From Solimonas sp041659605 (GTDB lineage Bacteria; Pseudomonadota; Gammaproteobacteria; Nevskiales; Nevskiaceae): 64,000 nucleotides of DNA. Each line of letters begins with the position of its first letter. Positions within the stretch are counted from its first letter, which is position 1. A program made the position numbers and the translations under genes. The notes beneath the pieces were generated by a model. The model did not search any database. It saw nothing but the letters and a program-made list of their open reading frames with translations, and was not told the origin of the DNA. Shown here piece by piece: positions 26,698 through 35,279 of this stretch. Location of the stretch: contig JBAZXW010000008.1 of NCBI GenBank assembly GCA_041659605.1, positions 66,702 to 130,701 of the forward strand, given 5' to 3'.

Positions 26698-27641
26698 GGC
26701 CGCTTGTCCGTCGTCCGCCGATACAGGCGCTTGAGCCGCTGCGAAGCGGCACGGTTGGGTTTCAGGTCCTTCAGCGCATCGAGCAGGCCCACGACCGCCG
26801 CGCGATCGTTGCACACCGGCAGCATGTCGCAGCCGGCCGCAAGCGCCAGGCGGGCGCGCTCCTCCATCGTGCCGGCGACGGCGGCGCCACCCATCGACAG
26901 ATCGTCGCAGAACACCGCGCCGCCGAAACCGAACTCGCGGCGCAGGATCTCGCGAATCCACTTGCGCGACAGCGACGCCGGCGTCTCGTCGACCGCGACG
27001 TAGCGCACGTGCGCCATCATGATCGATTCGAGACCGTCCGCGACCAGCGCCTGGAACGGCAGCAGATCCTGGGCGCGCAGCTCGCCTTCCGAACGACGGT
27101 CGACCGGCAGCTCCACGTGCGAATCCGCGCGCACGGCGCCGTGGCCGGGGAAGTGCTTGCCGGTCGCCGCCATGCCGGCGGCGTTGAGGCCGGCGCGGAA
27201 TTCGCGCGCCAGCTCGACGATCCGTTCGCTGCGATCGGAAAAGGCGCGATCGCCGATGATGGTGCTGACGCCGTGGTCGAGATCGAGCACCGGCGCGAAG
27301 CACAGGTCGATGCCGAAAGCTGCCAGCTCCTGGCCGATGGTCTGACCGTAGGCGCGCGCGTCCGCCAAGGCCAGCGCGGCGTCCTCGAGATAGCGACTGC
27401 CGAGCGTGCGCATCGCCGGCACGCGCGAGAAGCCGACGCGGAAGCGCTGCACGCGCCCGCCTTCGTGATCGACCGCCAACAGCAGGCGCGGACTGCGCAG
27501 CGCCAGGATGCTGTCGCACAGGGCTTTGAGCTGCTCGTGATCACGGTAGTTGCGCGTGAACAGGATCACACCGCCGACCAGCGGGTGCAGCAGGACTTCG
27601 CGATCCTCGGCCGTCAGTTCCATGCCGCCGACGTCGACCAT
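26694..27641 (-). CDS. nagZ: Beta-N-acetylhexosaminidase NagZ
   Basis: Cytosolic glycoside hydrolase family 3 enzyme that removes GlcNAc from anhydro-muropeptides during cell-wall recycling. About 315 residues. It shows DHEGGRVQRFR, PVLDLDHGVSTIIGDRAF and the catalytic loop KHFPGHGAVRADSH, then FCDDLSMGGA with the nucleophile Asp. NagZ proteins usually begin a few residues before MVDV (GPLM), and here that stretch could start at TTG or CTG codons upstream, after AGAGAAAGG; the first ATG, at 27641, is used. It lies 40 bp after the L,D-transpeptidase gene. Confidence 0.93.
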   Translation of the reverse strand: MVDVGGMELTAEDREVLLHPLVGGVILFTRNYRDHEQLKALCDSILALRSPRLLLAVDHEGGRVQRFRVGFSRVPAMRTLGSRYLEDAALALADARAYGQTIGQELAAFGIDLCFAPVLDLDHGVSTIIGDRAFSDRSERIVELAREFRAGLNAAGMAATGKHFPGHGAVRADSHVELPVDRRSEGELRAQDLLPFQALVADGLESIMMAHVRYVAVDETPASLSRKWIREILRREFGFGGAVFCDDLSMGGAAVAGTMEERARLALAAGCDMLPVCNDRAAVVGLLDALKDLKPNRAASQRLKRLYRRTTDKRP

Positions 27642-27681
27642 CAACGGTCCCAGGGGCGGACCCAGCGGCGGTGCCTTTCTC

Positions 27682-28158
27682 TTAATCGTGGAGCTCAACT
27701 TCGGTTCTCGGGGGGACAAGCTCGAACAACTCGATGACATCCTCGTTACGCAGGCGCACGCAGCCCTTCGACTGCGGCGTGCCCAGCTCGGCCGTGTACG
27801 GCGTGCCGTGCAGATAGATATAGCGCCGGAAGGTATCGACACCGCCCAGCCTGTTGCGACCCGGCTCGCAGCCCGACAGCCACAGGATGCGCGACAGGAT
27901 CCAGTCGCGTCCCGGTTCCCGCGCGTGCAGTTCCGGCGTCCAGATCTCGCCGGTCCAGCGCCGGCCCCGCAACACCGCAGCCGGCGGCAGGCCGGCGCCT
28001 ATTTTCGCACGCACCGCGTGCCGCCCGCGCGGCGTGCATCCGGACCCGACGCACTCGCCCGCGCCGTTCGCCGCGGTCGACACAGGATACTCGCGCAGCA
28101 GCGAAGCACCGTCGAACAGGCGCAACACCTGCGCGCCGATGTCGACCTCAATCCGCAT
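27682..28158 (-). CDS. L,D-transpeptidase (YkuD domain) without signal peptide
   Basis: A 158-residue protein made only of the YkuD fold. The active-site region is HGTPYTAELGTPQSKGCVRLRN, read here as HGT plus SKGCVRL with the catalytic Cys. YkuD enzymes cross-link peptidoglycan or cleave peptides at L,D bonds. No export signal is visible, so a cytosolic carboxypeptidase-like role in muropeptide recycling beside nagZ is possible (inference). It overlaps the CYTH gene by 11 bp. Confidence 0.85.
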   Translation of the reverse strand: MRIEVDIGAQVLRLFDGASLLREYPVSTAANGAGECVGSGCTPRGRHAVRAKIGAGLPPAAVLRGRRWTGEIWTPELHAREPGRDWILSRILWLSGCEPGRNRLGGVDTFRRYIYLHGTPYTAELGTPQSKGCVRLRNEDVIELFELVPPRTEVELHD

Positions 28159-28657
28159 CGGCGCGATCTGCAGCCGGCCAGCTGCGCCAGGGATGCAAAG
28201 CCAGGTAGTGGTTGTAGTAGCGTCGATCGCTGGTCAGCTCGCGGCCCAGCCAGGCGGGACGCACGACGTCCTGGTCGACCGACGTCAGCTCCACTTCGGC
28301 TACGATCAGTCCCGCATTGTCGTTCAGGAACTCGTCGACTTCCCAGACCAGCCCGTCGCGCTCAATGTAGTGGCGGACCTTTTCGAGGCGCCCGAAACAC
28401 AGCGTGTCCAGGATTTCGCGTCCCTCGTCCAGCGGGACCGCGTACTCGTACTCGGCGCGTGCTGCACCGACGACCGCAGCCTTGATGTTCAGGCGCGCCG
28501 CGCCGCTCTCGATGCGCACGCGCACCGACGCTCGGCCCGCTTCCTGCGTGCCCGCTTCCCTTGTGAGATAGCCCTGGCGCATCTCGACGCTGCGTACGAT
28601 CTCTGCACGCCAGGCACTGCCGACGACGAGGAACTTGCGCTCGATTTCGAGGGCCAT
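28148..28657 (-). CDS. CYTH-domain triphosphatase
   Basis: A 169-residue protein that starts with the CYTH signature ExExK (MALEIERKFLV). Further charged strands follow (ARLNIKAAV, EYEYAVPLDEGREIL, GLVWEVDEFLNDNAGLIVAEVEL) that line the triphosphate tunnel. Family members are inorganic triphosphatases or class IV adenylate cyclases; bacterial proteins of this size are mostly inorganic triphosphatases. The ATG overlaps the rlmD stop by one base. Confidence 0.85.
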   Translation of the reverse strand: MALEIERKFLVVGSAWRAEIVRSVEMRQGYLTREAGTQEAGRASVRVRIESGAARLNIKAAVVGAARAEYEYAVPLDEGREILDTLCFGRLEKVRHYIERDGLVWEVDEFLNDNAGLIVAEVELTSVDQDVVRPAWLGRELTSDRRYYNHYLALHPWRSWPAADRADAD

Positions 28658-29985
28658 CACCCGTCTCGCGTGAACAGCGCCATGCTCTCGACATGCCCGG
28701 TGTGCGGGAACATGTCCATCACGCCGGCACGCGCGAGATGGTAGCCGTGCTCGTGCACCAGCATGCCGGCATCGCGCGCGAGCGTGCCGGGATGACATGA
28801 CACGTAGACGATGCGCCGCGGCTTGCGCGCGGCGACGATGGGCAGGATCTCGCGCGCGCCGGCGCGCGGCGGATCGAGCAGGACCTTGTCGACCGCCGCC
28901 GGCAGCCATGGCGCATCGGCGGTTGTGTTGAACAGATCCGCCTTCTCGAAGCGCAGTTCGAGCCCGTTGCGCTGCGCGTTCTCGCGCGCCCGGCGCACGA
29001 GTCCGTCGTCGCCCTCGACCGCGATGACCTGCGCACCGCGGTGCGCCAGCGGCAACGAGAAATTGCCGAGCCCGCAGAACAGCTCCAGCACGCGATCGCC
29101 CGGCGCAATCTCCATCCAGTCCAGCGCCTGATTGACCGTGCGCTGGCTGATCGCACCGTTGACCTGGATGAAGTCGCAGGGCTCGAAGCGCAGGCGCAGC
29201 GCCGAGCCGTCCGGCGAATATTCGAGCCGACGCGCCTCGCCCAGCGGCCGGATGCTGTCCGGACCGCCGGTCTGCAGGTAGATCTCGAAACCTTCGCGCG
29301 CACCGAATGCGGACAACAGCGCGCGATCAGCGTCGCTGGGCGACTCCAGCACGCGAAACACCAGGGCGACTGCATCAGCGCAGGCGACTTCGATCTGCGG
29401 CACGCGGTTGCGGATCGACAAGGACGCGATCAGCTCGCCGAGTGCGCGCAGCTTCAGTCCGACGCGCGGATCGAGCACTTCGCAGCGATCGAGCGCGGCG
29501 AGAAAACTCGACTCGCGTTCGCGGAAGCCGACCAGAACGCCGCCCTTTTTCGGCACCAGCTTCGCACCCAGGCGCGCGCGCCGACGGTAGCCCCAGACAT
29601 ACTCGGGATCGTCGCCGACGACCGGCGCCGCGATCTGCTCGGGGACCACCTTGCCGATGCGCGCGAGCTGGTCGAGCAGCTGCTTCTGCTTGAACGCGAT
29701 CTGCTGCTCCGGGGCCAGGTGCTGCATCGAGCAGCCGCCGCACAGGCCGAAATGCGCGCAACGCGGCGCGACGCGATGCGGGCTCGTCGTCTCGACGGCG
29801 ATGCACTGGCCCTCGTCGGTGTCCTTGGTCGTACGCAGATACTTGAAGCGCACGCGCTCGCCCGGCAATGCGTCGGCGATGAAGGTAGCCTTGCCGGCGA
29901 CGCGCGCAACGCCACGGCCTTCGTGGTCGAAATCGAGGATGTCGGCCGTGAACTCGCCGGCCGGAGGAGGTCTGCGCTTTCTCAT
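28657..29985 (-). CDS. rlmD: 23S rRNA (uracil-1939-C5)-methyltransferase
   Basis: A 442-residue RNA methyltransferase. A TRAM domain opens the protein (ADILDFDHEGRGVARV), then the iron-sulfur cysteines CAHFGLCGGC, and a Rossmann domain with ELFCGLGNFSLPLA, LDPPRAGA and the catalytic cysteine in VSCHPGTLARD. It modifies U1939 of 23S rRNA with SAM. The neighbourhood with cysM and the GacS/BarA-type kinase matches the order known in Pseudomonas and partly in E. coli. Confidence 0.95.
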   Translation of the reverse strand: MRKRRPPPAGEFTADILDFDHEGRGVARVAGKATFIADALPGERVRFKYLRTTKDTDEGQCIAVETTSPHRVAPRCAHFGLCGGCSMQHLAPEQQIAFKQKQLLDQLARIGKVVPEQIAAPVVGDDPEYVWGYRRRARLGAKLVPKKGGVLVGFRERESSFLAALDRCEVLDPRVGLKLRALGELIASLSIRNRVPQIEVACADAVALVFRVLESPSDADRALLSAFGAREGFEIYLQTGGPDSIRPLGEARRLEYSPDGSALRLRFEPCDFIQVNGAISQRTVNQALDWMEIAPGDRVLELFCGLGNFSLPLAHRGAQVIAVEGDDGLVRRARENAQRNGLELRFEKADLFNTTADAPWLPAAVDKVLLDPPRAGAREILPIVAARKPRRIVYVSCHPGTLARDAGMLVHEHGYHLARAGVMDMFPHTGHVESMALFTRDG

Positions 29986-29989
29986 CCGA

Positions 29990-30778
29990 TCAGCCCGCCC
30001 AGCCGCCGAGGAATTCCGCCCAGTGCGGCGCGTCGCTGGCTTCGAGGAACTGGCGCACGCGCTGTTCCTCCTGTGCGTGGGTCTCGTGCGTGAGGCGGCC
30101 GCGCATCAGCTCGAAGCGCAGATAGACCAGGTAAGTGTTCAGCACGTCGGTCTCGCAGTAATTGCGGATGTCGCGCAGGCGGCCGGCGCGGAACGCGTCG
30201 AAGACCTTGGAACCGTCCATGCCGAGCTTGCCGGGGAAGCCGAGCAGCAGGGCCATCTCGTGCAGCGGCGCGTTGTTGCGGCCGCTGTACATCGCGAGCA
30301 CGTCCATCAGGTCGGTGTGGCGGAACTGGTAGCGGCCCAGGTAATTGTCCCACTTCGCCTCGCGGTCGAAATGGCCGGTGTCCCAGTATTTGGGTGCGGC
30401 GCAGCCATGGATCAGGCCGCGGTAATGCAGCACCGGCAGATCGAAGCCGCCGCCGTTCCACGACACCAGCACCGGACGATATTTCTCGATGCCGTCGAAG
30501 AAGCGCTGCACCAGCTCGCCCTCGTCGGCGTCCTCGTCGCCGATCGACCAGACCTTGAAGCTTTCATTGCTGCCCTGGACATGGCGCAGCGCGACCGAGA
30601 TCGCAACGATGCGCTGCATGTGCGCCGGCATGAAATCGTTGCCGCGCTCGGCCAGGCGCAGGGTTTTCATCGCCGCGGCGACTTCGGCGTCGTTCATGCC
30701 GTCGAGGCCGAGCACGCGCCGGCCGCCGTCCAGGTCGGGCACGGTCTCGATGTCGAAGACGAGCACAGGCTCGCGCAT
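29990..30778 (-). CDS. PolB-like 3'-5' exonuclease
   Basis: A 262-residue DEDDy-type exonuclease. The metal ligands are visible in order: D and E in VFDIETVPD, Asp in SWNGGGFDLPVLH, and the Tyr-x3-Asp in NYCETDVLNTYLV. The family (DNA_pol_B_exo2) has the exonuclease fold of B-family polymerases but no polymerase. The biological substrate is not established. It is packed between rlmD (4 bp) and cysM (5 bp), so the three are probably co-transcribed. Confidence 0.88.
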   Translation of the reverse strand: MREPVLVFDIETVPDLDGGRRVLGLDGMNDAEVAAAMKTLRLAERGNDFMPAHMQRIVAISVALRHVQGSNESFKVWSIGDEDADEGELVQRFFDGIEKYRPVLVSWNGGGFDLPVLHYRGLIHGCAAPKYWDTGHFDREAKWDNYLGRYQFRHTDLMDVLAMYSGRNNAPLHEMALLLGFPGKLGMDGSKVFDAFRAGRLRDIRNYCETDVLNTYLVYLRFELMRGRLTHETHAQEEQRVRQFLEASDAPHWAEFLGGWAG

Positions 30779-30783
30779 GAGCG

Positions 30784-31674
30784 TCAGGCCGGGAACACGC
30801 CGGTCGAGATGTAGCGGTCGCCGCGGTCACAGACGACGCTGACGACGGTCGCATTTTCGACCTGACGGCAGATCTGCAGCGCCGCCCACAGCGCACCGCC
30901 GGAGCTCGGCCCGCAGAACAGGCCCTCGACCGTGCCGACCAGGCGCATCGTGTCCTCGGCGTCGGCGGCGCTGACCTCGATGATGCGGTCGACGCGGCTG
31001 CGGTCGAAGATCTTCGGCAGGTAAGCCTCCGGCCACTTGCGAATGCCGGGAATCGACGACTCGCCGTCCGGCTGCACGCCGACGATCTGTACCCGCGGGT
31101 TCTGCTCCTTGAAGAAGCGCGAACAGCCCATGATCGTTCCGGTCGTGCCCATCGATGACACGAAGTGCGTCATGCGACCGTCCGTCGCGCGCCAGATCTC
31201 CGGCGCGGTGCCCTCGTAATGGGCGCGCGGGTTGTCGGGATTGGCGAACTGGTCCAGCACCTTGCCCTTGCCATCCGCCTGCATCTGCAGCGCGAGGTCG
31301 CGCGCACCTTCCATGCCTTGCTTTTGCGTGACCAGGATCAACTCCGCGCCGAAGGCCTTCATCACCGCACGGCGCTCGACCGAGAGGTGTTCCGGCATGA
31401 TCAGCACCATCCGGTACCCTTTCACCGCCGCCGCCATCGCCAGCGCAATGCCGGTATTGCCGCTGGTGGCTTCGATCAGCACGTCGCCCGACTTGATCTC
31501 GCCGCGCTCCTCGGCGCGCCGGATCATCGAATAGGCCGACCGGTCCTTGACCGAACCGGCCGGATTGTTCCCTTCCAGCTTCACCAGTAGCGTATTGCTG
31601 CCGATGCCCGGCAGGCGGCGCAGTTGGACCAGGGGCGTGTTGCCGATAAAGTCGGCGAGCGTCGGGTAAGTCAT
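30784..31674 (-). CDS. cysM: Cysteine synthase B (O-acetylserine/thiosulfate sulfhydrylase)
   Basis: PLP enzyme making cysteine, or S-sulfocysteine from thiosulfate, out of O-acetylserine. 296 residues. The PLP lysine is in NPAGSVKDRSAY, the substrate loop is EATSGNTGIA, the phosphate site is MGTTGTIMG, and the C-terminal CDRGDRYISTGVFPA is typical of CysM rather than CysK. The ATG at 31674 gives the N-terminus MTYPTLADFIGNTPL; an upstream TTG in frame is less likely. It diverges from the kinase gene across only 57 bp. Confidence 0.95.
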   Translation of the reverse strand: MTYPTLADFIGNTPLVQLRRLPGIGSNTLLVKLEGNNPAGSVKDRSAYSMIRRAEERGEIKSGDVLIEATSGNTGIALAMAAAVKGYRMVLIMPEHLSVERRAVMKAFGAELILVTQKQGMEGARDLALQMQADGKGKVLDQFANPDNPRAHYEGTAPEIWRATDGRMTHFVSSMGTTGTIMGCSRFFKEQNPRVQIVGVQPDGESSIPGIRKWPEAYLPKIFDRSRVDRIIEVSAADAEDTMRLVGTVEGLFCGPSSGGALWAALQICRQVENATVVSVVCDRGDRYISTGVFPA

Positions 31675-31731
31675 CGCCGCAATTATCGCCAATTTTCACG
31701 GCGCGGTTCGCCAAAGGGGGTACAGGAACGC

Positions 31732-34026
31732 GTGAACGAGGTCCCCGACACAACGAACTCGGCCGGTCGCAGCGGCAGCCTGCGGCGCTGGCCACCGGGC
31801 GGCACCGCACTGCTGCTGCTCGGGCTGCTCGGTGTTGCCCTGGGGGCGTTACCGATCCTGTCGGGACAGGAGCTGCCGCTGCGCTGGAAAGTCGCCGCCC
31901 TGGCGACCGGCCTGTTCTGCCTCGCGCTGGCCGTCTGGGAACTGCGGCGGATGACGGCGGCGTTTTCGATGATCAGTCTGGGCCTGCGCGCACTTGCGCA
32001 AGGCCGCAGCGACAATCGCCTGCCGGAATCCCTGCGTGGCAGCCTCGGGGATCTGGCCCAGGCCGCGAATCGGATCGGCGCCGAGCTGGCGCGGCTGTCG
32101 ACCAGATTCGACGAGCGTGTCGCCGACCAAACGCGGCGCTTGCGCGAGGAACGCGACAGCCTGTCGGCGCAGAACCGCGCGCTGCGCGGCGCCGCCGGCC
32201 ACGCCCAGGACGAGGCCCGCGCCCAGAGCGAAATGCTGTCGAGCCTGTCGCACGAACTGCGCACGCCGCTGACCGGCATTCTCGGCTACGCGGATCTGCT
32301 GAGCCGCTCCGGCCTCAATACCGACCAGGCGCAGCAGCTGGACACGCTGGAAAAATCGGCGCGCTCGCTGCTGACGATGATCAACGACCTGCTCGACTGG
32401 ACGCGCATCGAAGCCGGCCGCCTCCATCTCAACGACGAGACGCTCAACGTCATCGACACCGTCGAGGACACCTGTGCCTTGCTCGCGCCGCTGGCCTACG
32501 AGAAGGATCTCGAACTCGTCCGCATCGTCTATCACGACGTGCCCGGCCAGGTCCGCGGCGATGCGCAGCGCTTGCGCCAGATATTGACGAATCTGCTGTT
32601 CAACGCGATCAAGTTCACCGAACGCGGCGAAGTCGTGCTGCGCGTGATGCGCGAGCGCGAGGAAGCGGGACGCACCTGGCTGCGCTTCTCGATCACCGAC
32701 ACCGGCATCGGCATTTCCGCGGAACAGCAGCAACGCCTGTTTCAGCCGTTCCGGCAGGTTGGCCGCCCGCAGGGCGGGGGCAGCGGTCTGGGACTGTCGA
32801 TCACCCGCAAGCTCACCGAGCTGATGGGCGGCGAAGTCAGCGTCGACAGCACGCCCGGCAAAGGGTCCACTTTTGCCGTTCTGATCCCCTGGAAGCTGAC
32901 CGCCGAGGCCGGCTCGGCGCCGGGTCACGACCTGCAGCTCGCCGAACGGCGTATCTGGCTGTTCGAGGCGCATACGACCACGCGCCTGTCGCTGGTGCAC
33001 TGGCTCGAATTCTGGGGTATCCAGGTACGCAGCTTCGGCAGCGCCGACGAGTTGGCCACTGCGGTGCGCACGTCCGTGCCGTCGGCGAAGCCCGACCTCG
33101 TGATCCTCGGCCTGAAGCCGGGCGACCGCGGCCTGCCGTCGTTCAGCGCCATTCTGGCGGCCTGCGTGGAGCACCAGCCGCCGCTGCTGGCCCTGGTTGC
33201 ATCGGCAGCCCTTCCGGTCCACGACGACTTGCGCGACGCCGGTGCCGCCGCCTGCCACGCCAAGTCCATCGGCCGTCAGCGCCTGCACGACGAAATCCTG
33301 CGTCTGATCACCAGCGGCCAGACTGCACCGGCCCCGCCGCTGTCCGGACGCCGCGTCCTGATCGCCGACAACAACGTGACCAACCGCCGTTACCTGAGCG
33401 AAGTGTGCAAGCGCCTGGGCTTGGACACCCTCGAAGCCGGCGACGGGCGCAGCGCGCTCGAGCTGTGGCGCCGGGAACGGCCGCAGATCACGCTGCTGGA
33501 CGCGCACATGCCCGGACTCGACGGCCCCAGCTGCGCGCGCGAGATCCGCAACGCGGAGATTGGCGGCACGCGCGGCCGCATCGTTGCGGTCAGCGCGCAT
33601 CTCGAACCCGACGAGCGCGCCGCCTTTCTGCACGCCGGTGCCGACGCGATCCTGATCAAGCCGTTCGACGAACGCGAGCTGTTGCGCTGCATCGATCCCG
33701 CGTTGTCCGGCCCGGAGCCGGCCGCGGCGCGCCTGGCCAACGATCCGGAACTGCTGGCCCTGCTGACCACCGAGTTGCCGCAACAGTTGCGCGATCTCGA
33801 AAGCGCCGTCGAATCGCGCAATCTCGCCGCCGCCCGCGACGCCGCCCACACGCTGCGCGGTACGGCGGCGTTCTATCACCTGGCGCGTCTGCGGCAGACG
33901 ACATCCGCGCTCGAAGACTGGCTGTTGCGCGCGACGACGCTGCGCGCGGCCACGCGCGGACAGCGCGAACTGGACAACGTGCGCCGCGCCGTCGGCGACA
34001 CACTCGATGCGATCCAGCGGAAATAG
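31732..34026 (+). CDS. gacS: GacS/BarA-type hybrid sensor kinase with minimal sensor and degenerate first receiver
   Basis: A 764-residue membrane kinase. Two helices at about 24-44 and 55-70 are joined by roughly ten residues, so there is almost no periplasmic sensor. A linker/coiled coil (to about 165) leads to the His-kinase core with His174 in SLSHELRTPLTG, the N box RQILTNLLFNAIKFT, DTGIGIS and GSGLGLSITRKL. A first receiver (about 405-525) has Gly460 where the phospho-Asp should be. The second receiver has Asp590 in LLDAHMPGLDG and IKPF. A C-terminal Hpt domain has His706 in AAHTLRGTAAF. Position beside cysM-rlmD supports the GacS/BarA name. The start is GTG after AGGA. Confidence 0.9.
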   Translation: MNEVPDTTNSAGRSGSLRRWPPGGTALLLLGLLGVALGALPILSGQELPLRWKVAALATGLFCLALAVWELRRMTAAFSMISLGLRALAQGRSDNRLPESLRGSLGDLAQAANRIGAELARLSTRFDERVADQTRRLREERDSLSAQNRALRGAAGHAQDEARAQSEMLSSLSHELRTPLTGILGYADLLSRSGLNTDQAQQLDTLEKSARSLLTMINDLLDWTRIEAGRLHLNDETLNVIDTVEDTCALLAPLAYEKDLELVRIVYHDVPGQVRGDAQRLRQILTNLLFNAIKFTERGEVVLRVMREREEAGRTWLRFSITDTGIGISAEQQQRLFQPFRQVGRPQGGGSGLGLSITRKLTELMGGEVSVDSTPGKGSTFAVLIPWKLTAEAGSAPGHDLQLAERRIWLFEAHTTTRLSLVHWLEFWGIQVRSFGSADELATAVRTSVPSAKPDLVILGLKPGDRGLPSFSAILAACVEHQPPLLALVASAALPVHDDLRDAGAAACHAKSIGRQRLHDEILRLITSGQTAPAPPLSGRRVLIADNNVTNRRYLSEVCKRLGLDTLEAGDGRSALELWRRERPQITLLDAHMPGLDGPSCAREIRNAEIGGTRGRIVAVSAHLEPDERAAFLHAGADAILIKPFDERELLRCIDPALSGPEPAAARLANDPELLALLTTELPQQLRDLESAVESRNLAAARDAAHTLRGTAAFYHLARLRQTTSALEDWLLRATTLRAATRGQRELDNVRRAVGDTLDAIQRK

Positions 34027-34031
34027 CGCCG

Positions 34032-34469
34032 CTAAACGGACGGGCCGTTACGCTCCAGGACGACGTAGGCACAGACGATGCCGCCGTCGTCGCTCAGCGA
34101 GATGTGCGCGGCGCCGATGCCGGTCGCGCGCAGGCGCGCCTGCATGCTGCGGCTGAAGATCAGGCGCGGCCGCCCGTTGCTCTCGCGCACCACACCCGCA
34201 TCCTTGTAGGCGACTCCCGAGAATCCGGTGCCCAGCGCCTTGACGAAGGCTTCCTTGGCGGCGAAGCACATCGCCAGCGCACGCGCGGTGTTGGCGCGGG
34301 CGCGCACTTCGCGCATCTCGGCGGCGCACAGCAGTTTCGCAAGCACGCGGCGCCCGTGCCGGTCGAGAAGCTTCTGCATGCGCTCGACACGCAGGATATC
34401 CACGCCGATACCGTACAGCGCCGCAGGCGTGCCGGGAGCCTGCGACCTGGCGGCGCGCCGGGTCACCAT
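34032..34469 (-). CDS. acpS: Holo-[acyl-carrier-protein] synthase
   Basis: Transfers 4'-phosphopantetheine from CoA to acyl carrier protein. 145 residues; the core starts YGIGVDILRVERM with the metal Asp, and continues CFAAKEAFVKALGTG with the metal Glu. The N-terminus is about 18 residues longer than usual (MVTRRAARSQAPG), so a downstream non-ATG start cannot be excluded. The ATG overlaps the end of pdxJ by 7 bp, the usual gene pair. Confidence 0.92.
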   Translation of the reverse strand: MVTRRAARSQAPGTPAALYGIGVDILRVERMQKLLDRHGRRVLAKLLCAAEMREVRARANTARALAMCFAAKEAFVKALGTGFSGVAYKDAGVVRESNGRPRLIFSRSMQARLRATGIGAAHISLSDDGGIVCAYVVLERNGPSV

Positions 34470-35221
34470 CCGCGCGCGTCGGTCATCGTACGGCGCATCT
34501 CGGCAACCGCCGCCGGCAGGCCGACGAACAGCGCTCGCGCGACGATGCTATGACCGATGTTCAGTTCCACGATCTGCGGAATCCGCACGATCGGCGCTAC
34601 GTTGTCGAGACTCAGACCATGGCCGGCATGAACTTCCAGCCCCGCCGCGTGCGCCTGGGCGGCGAAGCGTGCGATGCGCGCCAGTTCGCGCTGGCGCCGT
34701 GCACCGCGCGCCTCGGCATAACTGCCGGTATGGATTTCGATGTGCGGCGCGCCGGTGCGCAGCGCCGCCTTGAACTGCACCGGCTGCGGATCGATGAACA
34801 GCGCGACGGCGATGCCGGCGCGGGCCAGGCGCCGACACGCGGCGGCGATTTCGTCCGTATGCCCGGCGACGTCGAGTCCGCCCTCGGTGGTCAGCTCCTG
34901 GCGGCGCTCGGGAACCAGACAGGCATACTGCGGCTTGATGCGGCACGCGAAGCCCACCATGTCCGCGGTGACCGCCATCTCCAGATTGATCGGCACCGGG
35001 CAGCGCGCCTTCAGGCGCCGCACGTCGTGTTCCTGGATATGGCGCCGGTCCTCGCGCAGATGGATCGTGATGCTGTGCGCGCCCGCGGCCGCGGCGACCA
35101 GCCCGGCTTCGACCGGATCGGGATAATCGGTGCCGCGCGCCTGGCGCACGGTCGCGACGTGGTCGACGTTGACACCCAGGCGGATCGGCTCGAGACGGGC
35201 GGGCTTCACGGAACGCGTCAT
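34463..35221 (-). CDS. pdxJ: Pyridoxine 5'-phosphate synthase
   Basis: TIM-barrel enzyme that condenses 1-deoxyxylulose 5-phosphate with aminoacetone phosphate in vitamin B6 synthesis. 252 residues. Conserved parts are LGVNVDHVATVRQARGT, TIHLREDRRHIQEHDV, PINLEMA, GLDVAG and EVHAGHGLSLDNV. The ATG at 35221 is used; an ATG 15 codons upstream is possible but would add an atypical tail. It sits 58 bp after recO in the era-recO-pdxJ-acpS order known in many gammaproteobacteria. Confidence 0.95.
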   Translation of the reverse strand: MTRSVKPARLEPIRLGVNVDHVATVRQARGTDYPDPVEAGLVAAAAGAHSITIHLREDRRHIQEHDVRRLKARCPVPINLEMAVTADMVGFACRIKPQYACLVPERRQELTTEGGLDVAGHTDEIAAACRRLARAGIAVALFIDPQPVQFKAALRTGAPHIEIHTGSYAEARGARRQRELARIARFAAQAHAAGLEVHAGHGLSLDNVAPIVRIPQIVELNIGHSIVARALFVGLPAAVAEMRRTMTDARGW

Positions 35222-35279
35222 TGCAGTGCGGATTCGGGAGATCGGGGACGGCGCACGATAGCCCAAGCGTCGATACGAT

